Source: Anthropogastromicrobium sp052273485 (GTDB taxonomy: Bacteria > Bacillota > Clostridia > Lachnospirales > Lachnospiraceae). From it: a stretch of DNA of 64,000 nt. Both the position numbers and the translations under genes were made by a program. A model generated the notes under the pieces. That model had not been told where the DNA came from. It searched no databases and worked only from the letters and a program-made list of their open reading frames with translations. The stretch is taken from NCBI GenBank assembly GCA_052273485.1, contig DAVZID010000003.1, forward strand, positions 1-64,000. Direction: 5' to 3'. Shown piece by piece: positions 34,151 through 42,172 of the stretch (positions within the stretch are counted from its first letter, which is position 1; every line of letters starts with the position of its first letter).

Positions 34151-34685
34151 TTATGCAATTTCGTAAGTTCCTGCATCTTTCAAATTAAGTGCTGCATCCA
34201 CATCCATGGCATTTCATCATAAGTTTTTCTCGAAATTCATAAAATTTCTGTGATGCCACTGCTTTTGAAAGATGACGATTCTTCATCATTCCTTTTCCAT
34301 TCAAATCTTCAATCGTTACATACGATGGCTTGGTTTTCACCATTGCTGCGATTATCTGATTAATGTAATCGGTTCGAATCTGGTTGATTCTTTGATGAAG
34401 TTTTTGTACCCTAAGCTTTTGTTTTTGTATATTTGCTCTTTGAGTAGGCTCTCCTTTCCTCATTTTCTTTAAATTCTCATATTTATGAGACAGACAGCGC
34501 TGTGCTCGTCTCAATTTTTTCTCAAGTTTTTTGATTCTGCTTGATTTATTGATGTTTTTATAGAATTTACCATTCGAAAAAATGCAGTACACCCACATTC
34601 AATGGCATGTTTCGTTGCCTTTGAACTAACTTCCTTTATCCACAAATATTCGGGATGTGTCGGCAGATATTCAATTACATAATGT
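34151..34685 (-). pseudogene. tnpB: degenerate IS605-type tnpB (RNA-guided nuclease), frameshifted and deleted
   Basis: Three pieces of TnpB in different frames on the minus strand. Upstream piece (about 34571-34685): EYLPTHPEYLWIKEVSSK. Middle piece (34185-34598): SNGKFYKNINKSSRIKKLEK and SYVTIEDLNGKGMMKNRHL, keeping the RuvC-II Glu. Last piece (34151-34201): DAALNLKDAGTYEIA with a stop. The start, RuvC-I Asp and zinc finger are missing; KCHGCGC looks like a deletion between two similar Cys-His sites. Only about half of a normal protein (near 370-400 residues) is left, so it is inactive. No tnpA is present. Inserted between spoIIGA and sigE. Confidence 0.8.
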
Positions 34686-34838
34686 CACCTCCTTTTTCTA
34701 ACCAGTTCGGTGCCGCCTCTATAGCACCATCCATACAGGAATAAGCCCATCTTACCACAAACAAAATGAAAAAGCTGTCGAACACGCCTGTCACCTGCCA
34801 AAATCGTTCCCCCATTTTTATTTTACTTTGTCATAAGA

Positions 34839-35702
34839 CTATTTTATTTCGTTAAATGTATCACGATGCAACAGCATTTGACACCCGCCTGTACCATCAA
34901 GTTCCATGCTGCCAAGAGCAATCGCAGCCTGTCTAAAAACTCGTTTTCCTTCGTGATCCACCTCTTTTTTCCATATATCAGTTTCCTGCTTATCAACCTT
35001 TTCTATGTGAAGCTCATCCAAATAGATTCCTGGCATCACAGACGCTTCGCTGACTGTATGATAAGGAATCGCAAAGCCATTTTCCTGCCATGGATCCTCA
35101 CTAATGAGTTTCTTCCATATAGAAGGTGCTAACACATGAACCAATTCACCTTTCATTGTCATAAGCGTATTTCCACTATCATATAAAGCCTTGATACAAA
35201 GAGATTTATCATGATAAATAAGTGTGGCCTCATAGATCTGATCCTTTTGCCTTTCTCTCTTTGTAAGATACAGCCACACACCAGTAGCCAATATACCGCA
35301 TATCGGCATTAAAATCCATGATGGAATGCGTATACCTGCCCACTTTAATAAAAGCATCAGACCGCTAATCAATGCGCCAACTACATAAAAGTATAAAAGG
35401 AGTTCGGTGGTCTGGCATATAACTTTCTTTTGTGTCACAGTTGTATCTCTTCGGTATGCAATGCGACACATCCGATATGGGCAGAGAAAATATGTAATTA
35501 ACTTTCCAATTAACAGCGCAAATGGCGGCAACACAAAATGCAGATCAATGACTAATGCAATTAAGCTCCATGCTGCCCCTAAAAGAGATGCTACCAATAC
35601 TCGCCAAACGCACAATTGCTTCTTCGCTACAATTCCTACCACGCAGAGAAGTGTCAAATCATATGCTGCATTCATCAGAAAGTAGAGATCGACTGCAATC
35701 AT
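34839..35702 (-). CDS. spoIIGA: sigma-E processing peptidase SpoIIGA
   Basis: 287 residues. Five N-terminal transmembrane segments (starting AVDLYFLMNAAYDLTLLCVVG) and a C-terminal aspartic-protease-like domain with the active Asp in KALYDSGNTLM. It cleaves pro-sigma-E at the septum. ATG 35702 has AGGTGG upstream; an in-frame GTG at 35711 is less likely. It follows the ftsZ terminator. I saw no clear Spo0A box or sigma-A promoter in the short upstream region. Confidence 0.88.
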   Translation of the reverse strand: MIAVDLYFLMNAAYDLTLLCVVGIVAKKQLCVWRVLVASLLGAAWSLIALVIDLHFVLPPFALLIGKLITYFLCPYRMCRIAYRRDTTVTQKKVICQTTELLLYFYVVGALISGLMLLLKWAGIRIPSWILMPICGILATGVWLYLTKRERQKDQIYEATLIYHDKSLCIKALYDSGNTLMTMKGELVHVLAPSIWKKLISEDPWQENGFAIPYHTVSEASVMPGIYLDELHIEKVDKQETDIWKKEVDHEGKRVFRQAAIALGSMELDGTGGCQMLLHRDTFNEIK

Positions 35703-35762
35703 ATTCACCACCTAAAAATGCCTATCAACTACTATGATATAGTCTAAGCTACAAAATGAGTA

Positions 35763-35800
35763 AAAAGAAAGAGAAGTCACATTTCTGTGCTTCTCTCTCG
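35763..35800 (-). terminator. terminator of ftsZ
   Basis: On the minus strand GAGAGAGAAG-CAC and GTG-ACTTCTC form a stem with an AGAAAT-type loop, followed by TTTCTTTTTA. It lies beyond repeat copy B, so the ftsZ mRNA would carry the repeat in its 3' untranslated region. Confidence 0.7.
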
Positions 35801-35879
35801 TATCATTTTTATTTGCAATTTCTATAGCGTTACCGTAATGATAATTTGAAAGTTTCGCCTAGCAATTCACAGTCTTGCC

Positions 35880-36090
35880 GGGGGCGAGACGAATGTGATT
35901 TACGAGGCCGAACGTTGTAGCGGGACTTTCAAAGTAATGTATGATAAGAAACACGGTAACAGGTGCCCGCGGAAAAGAGAGGTCGACAAACACTTCGCCG
36001 AAGCCCCCTTCGTAAATCTTCCGGGTTGCACCTACCCACTACCACTCTTCGTAAATCTTCCGGGCTACACTCCTCACAACCTTCCAGGTC
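35880..36090 (+). repeat. dispersed intergenic repeat, copy B (modules 1 and 2)
   Basis: Same order of blocks as copy A: GGCGAGACGAATGTG, TTTACGAG, ACGTTGTAGCGGG, CCCGCGGAA, GTCGACAAACACTTCGCCGA, CCTTCGTAAATCTTCCGGG, TGCAC, a second CTTCGTAAATCTTCCGGG and CACTCCTCA. Located just past the ftsZ stop, antisense to it. Confidence 0.7.
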
Positions 36091-36095
36091 ACTGA

Positions 36096-37241
36096 TTAGT
36101 TACGCTTTAAGAACGTTGGAATGCTGATATCCTTTACTTCCTTCTGTGGCTTCGGAATTGTAAAACCAGACTCCTCAAACTTCGGCTCCTTTGCAGAAAA
36201 ATCCTTGTTTGCCGGTGCACGGTATGCAAAATCAGATGCCTTTGCGCCAGATGCCTTCTTTGGTGCCTGCGCCTGTGTACTCTCTAAATTCTTATCCTCT
36301 ACGCCAGTTGCAATAACGGTGATTGTAACCTCATCGGTTGCATTCTCATCGTATGTAGCACCGAAGATAATATTCGCATCATCGCCAGCCAGCTCCTGAA
36401 CGTAGCTTGCAGCCTCATGAACCTCTGGAAGACTTACATCACCGGCGATATTGATCAGGACGTTAGTAGCACCCTCAATGGTGGTCTCAAGCAGCGGGCT
36501 AGAAACAGCGATCTTCATAGCGTCGATTGCCTTGTCGTCTCCAGTAGCAGTTCCGATACCAATGTGTGCAATACCCTTGTCCTTCATAACGGTCTGAACA
36601 TCTGCGAAATCGAGGTTGATCAGTCCTGGAATATTAATCAGGTCTGTGATACCCTGAACAGCCTGCTGTAAAACCTCATCTGCCTTCTTTAATGCCTCTG
36701 GCATTGTTGTGCGTCTATCAACCAGCTGAAGCAGCTTGTCATTCGGGATAACAATCAGTGTATCAACAGACTCCTTAAGTCTCTCAATACCGTTCTGTGC
36801 ATTGTTCATACGAGTTCTTCCCTCGAAGGAGAATGGCTTTGTTACAACACCTACGGTAAGGATTCCCATCTCCTTTGCCAGACCAGCAATGATCGGAGCT
36901 GCACCGGTACCAGTACCGCCACCCATACCACAGGTAACAAATACCATGTCGGCGCCCTTCATGGCTTCCTTCAGATCATCCAGATTCTCCTCAGCAGCCT
37001 TCTCACCTACTTCTGGCTTTGCACCTGCACCAAGACCCTTTGTCAGTTTCTCACCAATCTGAATCGCGGTCGGAGCCTTGCAGAACTGTAAGGCCTGTCT
37101 GTCTGTATTGACGCCAACAAACTCAACACCTACGATATCCTCGTCTACCATGCGGTTTACAGCATTGTTACCTGCTCCGCCAACACCTACCACAACAATC
37201 TTTGCTGAACCTTCCGATTCGTTTATTTTAATCTCTAACAA
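36096..37241 (-). CDS. ftsZ: cell division protein FtsZ
   Basis: Tubulin-like GTPase of the division ring, 381 residues. GTP-binding VVGVGGAGNNAVNRM and tubulin signature GMGGGTGTGAAP; NIDPN-type synergy loop is replaced by the LDFADVQTVM block typical of FtsZ. A variable linker (about residues 315-365) leads to the C-terminal peptide ISIPTFLKRN that binds partners. The start appears to be TTG 37241, with AAGGAGGAA upstream. It has its own promoter. Confidence 0.96.
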   Translation of the reverse strand: MLEIKINESEGSAKIVVVGVGGAGNNAVNRMVDEDIVGVEFVGVNTDRQALQFCKAPTAIQIGEKLTKGLGAGAKPEVGEKAAEENLDDLKEAMKGADMVFVTCGMGGGTGTGAAPIIAGLAKEMGILTVGVVTKPFSFEGRTRMNNAQNGIERLKESVDTLIVIPNDKLLQLVDRRTTMPEALKKADEVLQQAVQGITDLINIPGLINLDFADVQTVMKDKGIAHIGIGTATGDDKAIDAMKIAVSSPLLETTIEGATNVLINIAGDVSLPEVHEAASYVQELAGDDANIIFGATYDENATDEVTITVIATGVEDKNLESTQAQAPKKASGAKASDFAYRAPANKDFSAKEPKFEESGFTIPKPQKEVKDISIPTFLKRN

Positions 37242-37274
37242 AGTTATATTCCTCCTTACACTTTCTACCTTAAT

Positions 37275-37303
37275 ACTATATTATTATTCTGCAAAATAAT
37301 CAA
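37275..37303 (-). promoter_or_regulatory. promoter of ftsZ
   Basis: On the minus strand TTGATT (37303-37298), a 17-bp spacer and TATAGT (37280-37275), 34 bp before the TTG start. Confidence 0.65.
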
Positions 37304-37387
37304 CCCAAAATTTCGCTTTCTTCGAAAAAAAAATCTTAAATTTCTGTGACTATTTCTGTGCCAACCCTTTTTTGTGTTGTTTTCCTA

Positions 37388-38137
37388 TTACTCTCTGTCA
37401 AATATATAGGAGCTTGTACTTCCATCCCCGCAATTTTCCAGATGAAGCGTTCCCTTCAGACCGCTTAACCCACCACTCTCGATGATTGCGCATAATTCTG
37501 TGATCTTATTGGTCATATTATCGCGTGTTCCAAGGCTGACCTTCACCTCTCCAAGCGTGATGACTGCCTGCATCTTTTCATCGTAGGAAACGGCATCTGC
37601 CGAAATTCCATTGTCCGTCAGCAGCTGCGTCAGTTGCAGAATATCTTCTGCAAGACTGTTGTTTTCACTGCCTAGATGTGCATACAATGAAACATCCTGG
37701 AAGCTGTTTCCATTTACGATAGGAACCATACTAGAAGACTCAATATCCATTGCCAGCACATATCCGTACCGGTCAAAATAATAAAGGTGATGCTCCCACC
37801 GAACAGCACCAATAATTGGATTTTCCGTAACCGTAATCTTCACGGACAGATCCGGTGAAAACTCCATCTGATACTCAGCAATGCCATCAATCGTCTTCTG
37901 CGTGTGCGTTATCTTTCGGAAAAGCTGATAGAAAAAGCGCTGCTCCATCGGTGTAGAAAAAAGCTTGTCCTCAATCTCCTGCTCCTCAGAATACTGACTC
38001 CCCACAATCTGGCAGTCAGTAATGTAAGCGGTGAAAAACACGGTAACGGCGATAGCCAGAATCCCAACTATCGCCAGGATGCCTGTCAATATTCTCTTTT
38101 TTCTTTTTTTGTGTCTGGCTAACTCTTCATCAAACAT
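37388..38137 (-). CDS. ftsQ: cell division protein FtsQ/DivIB
   Basis: 249 residues: basic cytoplasmic N-terminus (HKKRKKR), one transmembrane helix (about 17-40), then an extracellular POTRA and beta domain (DCQIVGSQYSEEQEIED, ITVTENPIIGAVRWEHHLYY). Part of the FtsQLB divisome complex. Sequence is poorly conserved, so the call rests on topology, pattern and its place between murA and ftsZ. Confidence 0.8.
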   Translation of the reverse strand: MFDEELARHKKRKKRILTGILAIVGILAIAVTVFFTAYITDCQIVGSQYSEEQEIEDKLFSTPMEQRFFYQLFRKITHTQKTIDGIAEYQMEFSPDLSVKITVTENPIIGAVRWEHHLYYFDRYGYVLAMDIESSSMVPIVNGNSFQDVSLYAHLGSENNSLAEDILQLTQLLTDNGISADAVSYDEKMQAVITLGEVKVSLGTRDNMTNKITELCAIIESGGLSGLKGTLHLENCGDGSTSSYIFDRE

Positions 38138-38203
38138 ATACTCTGACTAATTCCCTACTGTGCACTGTGTGATACAGTTCCACCTTCCTTTCACCAAATC
38201 GGC

Positions 38204-39454
38204 TTACTCCCGCAGATATGCCTGTGCGCCAAGCGCCCGCAACATGCCCGCAAGATCTTCATATCCTCTGGCGATGTGCTCATAGCCGTACACTCTTGTC
38301 ACACCGTCCGCACCAAGCCCTGCCACCACAAGGGCTGCTCCACCTCTTAAATCCGGAGCTTCCACCTCTGCTCCATGCAAATTTCTACCCGAAATTATGG
38401 CCTGGTTATTCTTTATTATAATCTCTGCCCCCATTTTTTGCAACTGGTAAGCCGTACGAAATCTTCCTTCAAATATGCCCTCCTCCACAACAGATTTACC
38501 ATCTGCAAACGAAAGCACAGCCATGACAAGTGACTGTACATCTGTCGGAAAACCCGGATATGGACTTGTTTTTAAAAAAGGAACTGCCTTGAGAGGGCCA
38601 CTTCTTCTCACGGTAAGTGTATCTCCATCCGCCGTGATACGACACCCAAGCGTTTCAAATACATCCGTTACCCCATCTAAATAGGAAGTTTTGATCTGCG
38701 TGAGCGTAATTTCACCAGTACAGACAGCGAGCGCACTCAGACAAGTCGCCGCCACAATGCGATCTGCCCCTACTTCATACACACTTTCACACAGTGTTTT
38801 CACACCATCTATTACAATATATCCCGTCTGATCACCTATGATTTTGGCTCCCATGCCACGAAGCATTTGACAAAGTTCGGCGATCTCTGGCTCGCGCGCC
38901 GCATTTTGAATAACAGTTGTACCATCTGCCACTACTGCTGCCAAAATAGCCTGTTCGGTCGCACCAACAGACGGAAATCTGAGCGTAAGTAGTGTGCCCA
39001 AAAAGTCATTTGCCTCTGCAAAGATGTTTTCATCTTCATAAGTAAACTTCGCGCCAAGCGCCTCCAACACATACAGATGAATGTCAATTGGCCGACGCCC
39101 AATTGAGCAGCCACCTGGCTCCACGACAGCCGCCTTTTTCATCCGATGCAAAATCGGCGCAAGCAAAATCACAGAAGAACGCATCTTTCCGATCAGTTCT
39201 TCGGGAATCTCCCAATTATTGACATTGCTTGCATCTATAATTAGTTCTTCGTCTGTCCACACAAAATGACAGCCAAGAAGTCCAAGAAGCTCCAACATTA
39301 CATTGACATCCCGTATTCGCGGAACACGGCGCAGGGTCGTCTTTCCCGGAACCAAAAGTGTGGCTGCCAGCATCGGAAGAACTGCATTTTTTGACCCCTG
39401 CACGCGATAAGTGCCCGAAAGCGGGCCCGTCTGTCTAATTTCCAGATATGCCAC
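38204..39454 (-). CDS. murA: UDP-N-acetylglucosamine 1-carboxyvinyltransferase
   Basis: First committed step of peptidoglycan synthesis: adds enolpyruvate to UDP-GlcNAc. 416 residues, EPSP-synthase fold. Visible are VQGSKNAVLPMLAATLL with the Lys/Asn pair, the catalytic Cys in PGGCSIGRRPIDIHL (fosfomycin target), and TSPYPGFPTDVQSLVMAV. The start is GTG 39454, with AGGAGGG upstream. Confidence 0.95.
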   Translation of the reverse strand: MAYLEIRQTGPLSGTYRVQGSKNAVLPMLAATLLVPGKTTLRRVPRIRDVNVMLELLGLLGCHFVWTDEELIIDASNVNNWEIPEELIGKMRSSVILLAPILHRMKKAAVVEPGGCSIGRRPIDIHLYVLEALGAKFTYEDENIFAEANDFLGTLLTLRFPSVGATEQAILAAVVADGTTVIQNAAREPEIAELCQMLRGMGAKIIGDQTGYIVIDGVKTLCESVYEVGADRIVAATCLSALAVCTGEITLTQIKTSYLDGVTDVFETLGCRITADGDTLTVRRSGPLKAVPFLKTSPYPGFPTDVQSLVMAVLSFADGKSVVEEGIFEGRFRTAYQLQKMGAEIIIKNNQAIISGRNLHGAEVEAPDLRGGAALVVAGLGADGVTRVYGYEHIARGYEDLAGMLRALGAQAYLRE

Positions 39455-39511
39455 CGATTCCCTCCTTCTAAGAAGACGTTGTCTTCTTATATTATCATAT
39501 GTGACTTATTT

Positions 39512-40654
39512 TTATTGTGCCTCTTTTGCATCAGATGATACGCGAAAAACAATCCCCATTTCTGTCAGCAAAAATAAAATTGATGATCCACCATAACTGA
39601 TAAAGGGAAGACTAATTCCAGTATTGGGAATCGTATTTGTGACAACAGAAATATTGAGCAGCACCTGAATTCCAATATGTGCTAGAATGCCACTCACAAG
39701 AAACATGCCCTCATCATCTGGCGCATTCTGCGCAATTTCCATCATACGCCACAACAATAATAGGAAAAGAAAAATCAAAAGAACTGCGCCAAACAGTCCA
39801 AGTTCCTCACAGATAATCGAAAAAATCATATCATTTTGCGCCTCGGGCAGGAAACCAAGCTTTTGGAGACTATTTCCAAGTCCAGTACCAAAAATACCGC
39901 CTGCCCCAATCGCATATAGCCCCTGCAGGATTTGAAAGCCATTGCTAAGTGGAAACTCTTCTGGGTCAATCCATGCATAGATACGATTCATCTGATATTC
40001 ATCTAACACTGCCGCAAGTAGTCCCGACCAAAATGCAGCGACGCATACCGCTACTGCCGCCACAATACTGACTAAGAAGAATAACCGATGTTCCGATGCT
40101 ACGTATGTCATAACAAAGGCGATACCAACCAGAATCAGTCCAGAACTAAGATTTGCCTCTACGACCGGTAAAAACAGTGGCATCGTAATACACACGGCTT
40201 TTCCAATCAGGCTCCAGTTCTTTGATTTTCGATAATTTTTATGAAAAAACGATGTCAACATAAAGATCAGCATCAGCTTGGCAAATTCCGCTGGCTGAAA
40301 AGAAATCGGACCTACCGCAAACCACCTCTTCTGTCCATTCACCTCTTTTCCGAAAAACAAAACGAGTACCCCAAGCACAATGCTAAGAAAAAATCCAGGC
40401 ACCGACAGTTTTAACAATTTATGGTAATCCGTGCGCGATACAAGTATCATCGAAAAAAAAGCGGCAAGCAAAAAGACTGCTTGCCTTGTAATCGTATAGA
40501 AGGGTTGGCCGGGATGCTCTTTTGCATCGGTATATCTTGTCGCGCTGAACAAGATTACCAGTCCGACCGCCAACAATATCATCAGTATAAGAAGCAGGCA
40601 GGGGTCCAATCGTCCCCTGCCTTTTTTCGGATGTACAGAACGTTTTTCTGCCAT
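39512..40654 (-). CDS. FtsW/RodA/SpoVE family peptidoglycan glycosyltransferase
   Basis: 380 residues with about ten transmembrane segments. SEDS-family blocks: FQPAEFAKLMLIFML, NGFQILQGLYAIGAGGIFGTGLGNS (containing the catalytic Asp-associated loop region) and TGISLPFISYGGSSIL near the C-terminus. Polymerises lipid II, partnered with class B PBPs encoded upstream. FtsW and SpoVE cannot be told apart by sequence alone. Confidence 0.9.
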   Translation of the reverse strand: MAEKRSVHPKKGRGRLDPCLLLILMILLAVGLVILFSATRYTDAKEHPGQPFYTITRQAVFLLAAFFSMILVSRTDYHKLLKLSVPGFFLSIVLGVLVLFFGKEVNGQKRWFAVGPISFQPAEFAKLMLIFMLTSFFHKNYRKSKNWSLIGKAVCITMPLFLPVVEANLSSGLILVGIAFVMTYVASEHRLFFLVSIVAAVAVCVAAFWSGLLAAVLDEYQMNRIYAWIDPEEFPLSNGFQILQGLYAIGAGGIFGTGLGNSLQKLGFLPEAQNDMIFSIICEELGLFGAVLLIFLFLLLLWRMMEIAQNAPDDEGMFLVSGILAHIGIQVLLNISVVTNTIPNTGISLPFISYGGSSILFLLTEMGIVFRVSSDAKEAQ

Positions 40655-40678
40655 TCTCTGCTCCTCTGCTTTTCTAAT

Positions 40679-42046
40679 TTAATCTGGAAGTGCTCTTACC
40701 AGATCCTTAAAAATGCGACCTCTCTGCTCATAATTGTCAAACATGCCCCAGCTTGCACATGCCGGAGATAACAATACCGCCTCACCTGGATTTGCGTGTG
40801 CTGCACATTTTGTAACAGCCTCCTCCATCGAAGACGCAAACTCATAATTGGTAAAACCGTGCTTCTTACAGCATTCAGCAATCGCCTCTGATGTCTGTCC
40901 AATCAGGACAAGATACTTGACCGTATCGCCAAACTCATCAATCCACTCATCGTAGGTTGATCCCTTGTCGTAACCACCTCCGATCAGGCAGGTCAGTGTC
41001 GTCATCGCGCGAATGCCCTGAATCGCTGCATCCGGGTTTGTTCCCTTCGAATCGTTGTAGTAACGAACACCTTTCTTTGTCGCCGTATACTCAATACGAT
41101 GCTCAACGGCTTTGAACTGATAAGCGGTCTTTCGAATCGTCTCCATTGGAACACCCATCGCGATACCGATTGCGGTCGCTGCCATAATGTTCTCATAATT
41201 ACACTGGCCAACGAGGTTAAACTGATCCGTTGTTCCAATCAACTCCTCCGTTCCATCGTGGCGATATACCAGGCGATTTTTGTCCATGCAGAAGCCCTCA
41301 GAAAGGCTGTGACGACTTGAGAAAAACAGAACTGTTGCTGGACACTTGTCAGCGAATGCGCGCAGCACCTCATCGTCATAATTTAATACACACAAATCAT
41401 CCTTTGTCTGATTCTTTGTGATGGATTCCTTCACTGCGATATAGCACTCCATCGTCTTGTGACGATTTAAATGATCTGGCGTGATGTTTAAGATCGCGCT
41501 GACATGAGGCCGGAAGGTGATTGCCGTTTCCAATTGGAAGCTACTAATCTCGGCTACCGTTACGCTGTCATCCTTTGTCTCAAGTGCTTTTCCTGTGTAA
41601 GCAGTTCCAATGTTTCCGACAACAAAGGTCTTCTCTGCACCAAAATGAGCTGCCATGATCTCACCAGTCAGTGCAGTTGTCGTTGTCTTTCCATTCGTTC
41701 CGGTGATACCGATCACCTGACCTTTTGCGTAGTGATATGCCAGCTCGATCTCACTCCAAATTGGAACACCATTTTTCTTTAATTCCTCCACGAATGGCAG
41801 GTCAGTCGGAATACCTGGGCTGATCACGCAGTACGCAGACTGGTCAATGACCTCCTGTGTCAGGGTTCCCAGTACAATTGAAAGGGTCTCATCCGATGAA
41901 TCTTGTGCCACCTGCGCACGAATTTCTTCCTTATTTTTCTTATCATTTCCATCATACAAAATTACAGATTTCCCAGCAGCAAGCAGCATACGCGCTGCGC
42001 CGATTCCACTGATTCCGCATCCTGCAACCAATACCTTGTTTTTCAT
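40679..42046 (-). CDS. murD: UDP-N-acetylmuramoyl-L-alanine--D-glutamate ligase
   Basis: About 455 residues. N-terminal Rossmann region KVLVAGCGISGIGAARML, ATP site VIGITGTNGKTTTTALTG, middle region ISSFQLETA and ITPDHLNRH, and C-terminal YNDSKGTNPDA. It adds D-Glu to UDP-MurNAc-L-Ala in the cytoplasm. ATG 42046 has GAAAGG upstream; the in-frame start at 42109 is rejected. mraY, often directly before murD, is missing here. Confidence 0.94.
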   Translation of the reverse strand: MKNKVLVAGCGISGIGAARMLLAAGKSVILYDGNDKKNKEEIRAQVAQDSSDETLSIVLGTLTQEVIDQSAYCVISPGIPTDLPFVEELKKNGVPIWSEIELAYHYAKGQVIGITGTNGKTTTTALTGEIMAAHFGAEKTFVVGNIGTAYTGKALETKDDSVTVAEISSFQLETAITFRPHVSAILNITPDHLNRHKTMECYIAVKESITKNQTKDDLCVLNYDDEVLRAFADKCPATVLFFSSRHSLSEGFCMDKNRLVYRHDGTEELIGTTDQFNLVGQCNYENIMAATAIGIAMGVPMETIRKTAYQFKAVEHRIEYTATKKGVRYYNDSKGTNPDAAIQGIRAMTTLTCLIGGGYDKGSTYDEWIDEFGDTVKYLVLIGQTSEAIAECCKKHGFTNYEFASSMEEAVTKCAAHANPGEAVLLSPACASWGMFDNYEQRGRIFKDLVRALPD

Positions 42047-42134
42047 AATGTTTTCGCCTTTCTGTCCCACAGTACCTAGCGATAAGATGAGTTGCCTTTT
42101 TTGTTGCAATCATCGAACCATTTTCGTAAATTGC

Positions 42135-42165
42135 CTCACCGTAGGAAATTTTTTCTCACGGTGAG
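42135..42165. other. hairpin between the second PBP gene and murD
   Basis: Perfect 8-bp stem CTCACCGT (42135-42142) / ACGGTGAG (42158-42165). No U-tract follows on the minus strand, so it is not a standard terminator. It lies where mraY would be expected in a typical cluster. Confidence 0.5.
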
Positions 42166-42172
42166 TATAGCA

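Noticed and set aside
34185..34598. intact 137-codon gene
   Set aside because: It is an internal TnpB fragment; flanking TnpB pieces are in other frames, so it is a pseudogene part.
35703..35762. Spo0A box or sigma-A promoter for spoIIGA
   Set aside because: TTTGTAGCTTA and nearby AT-rich blocks do not match consensus with proper spacing.
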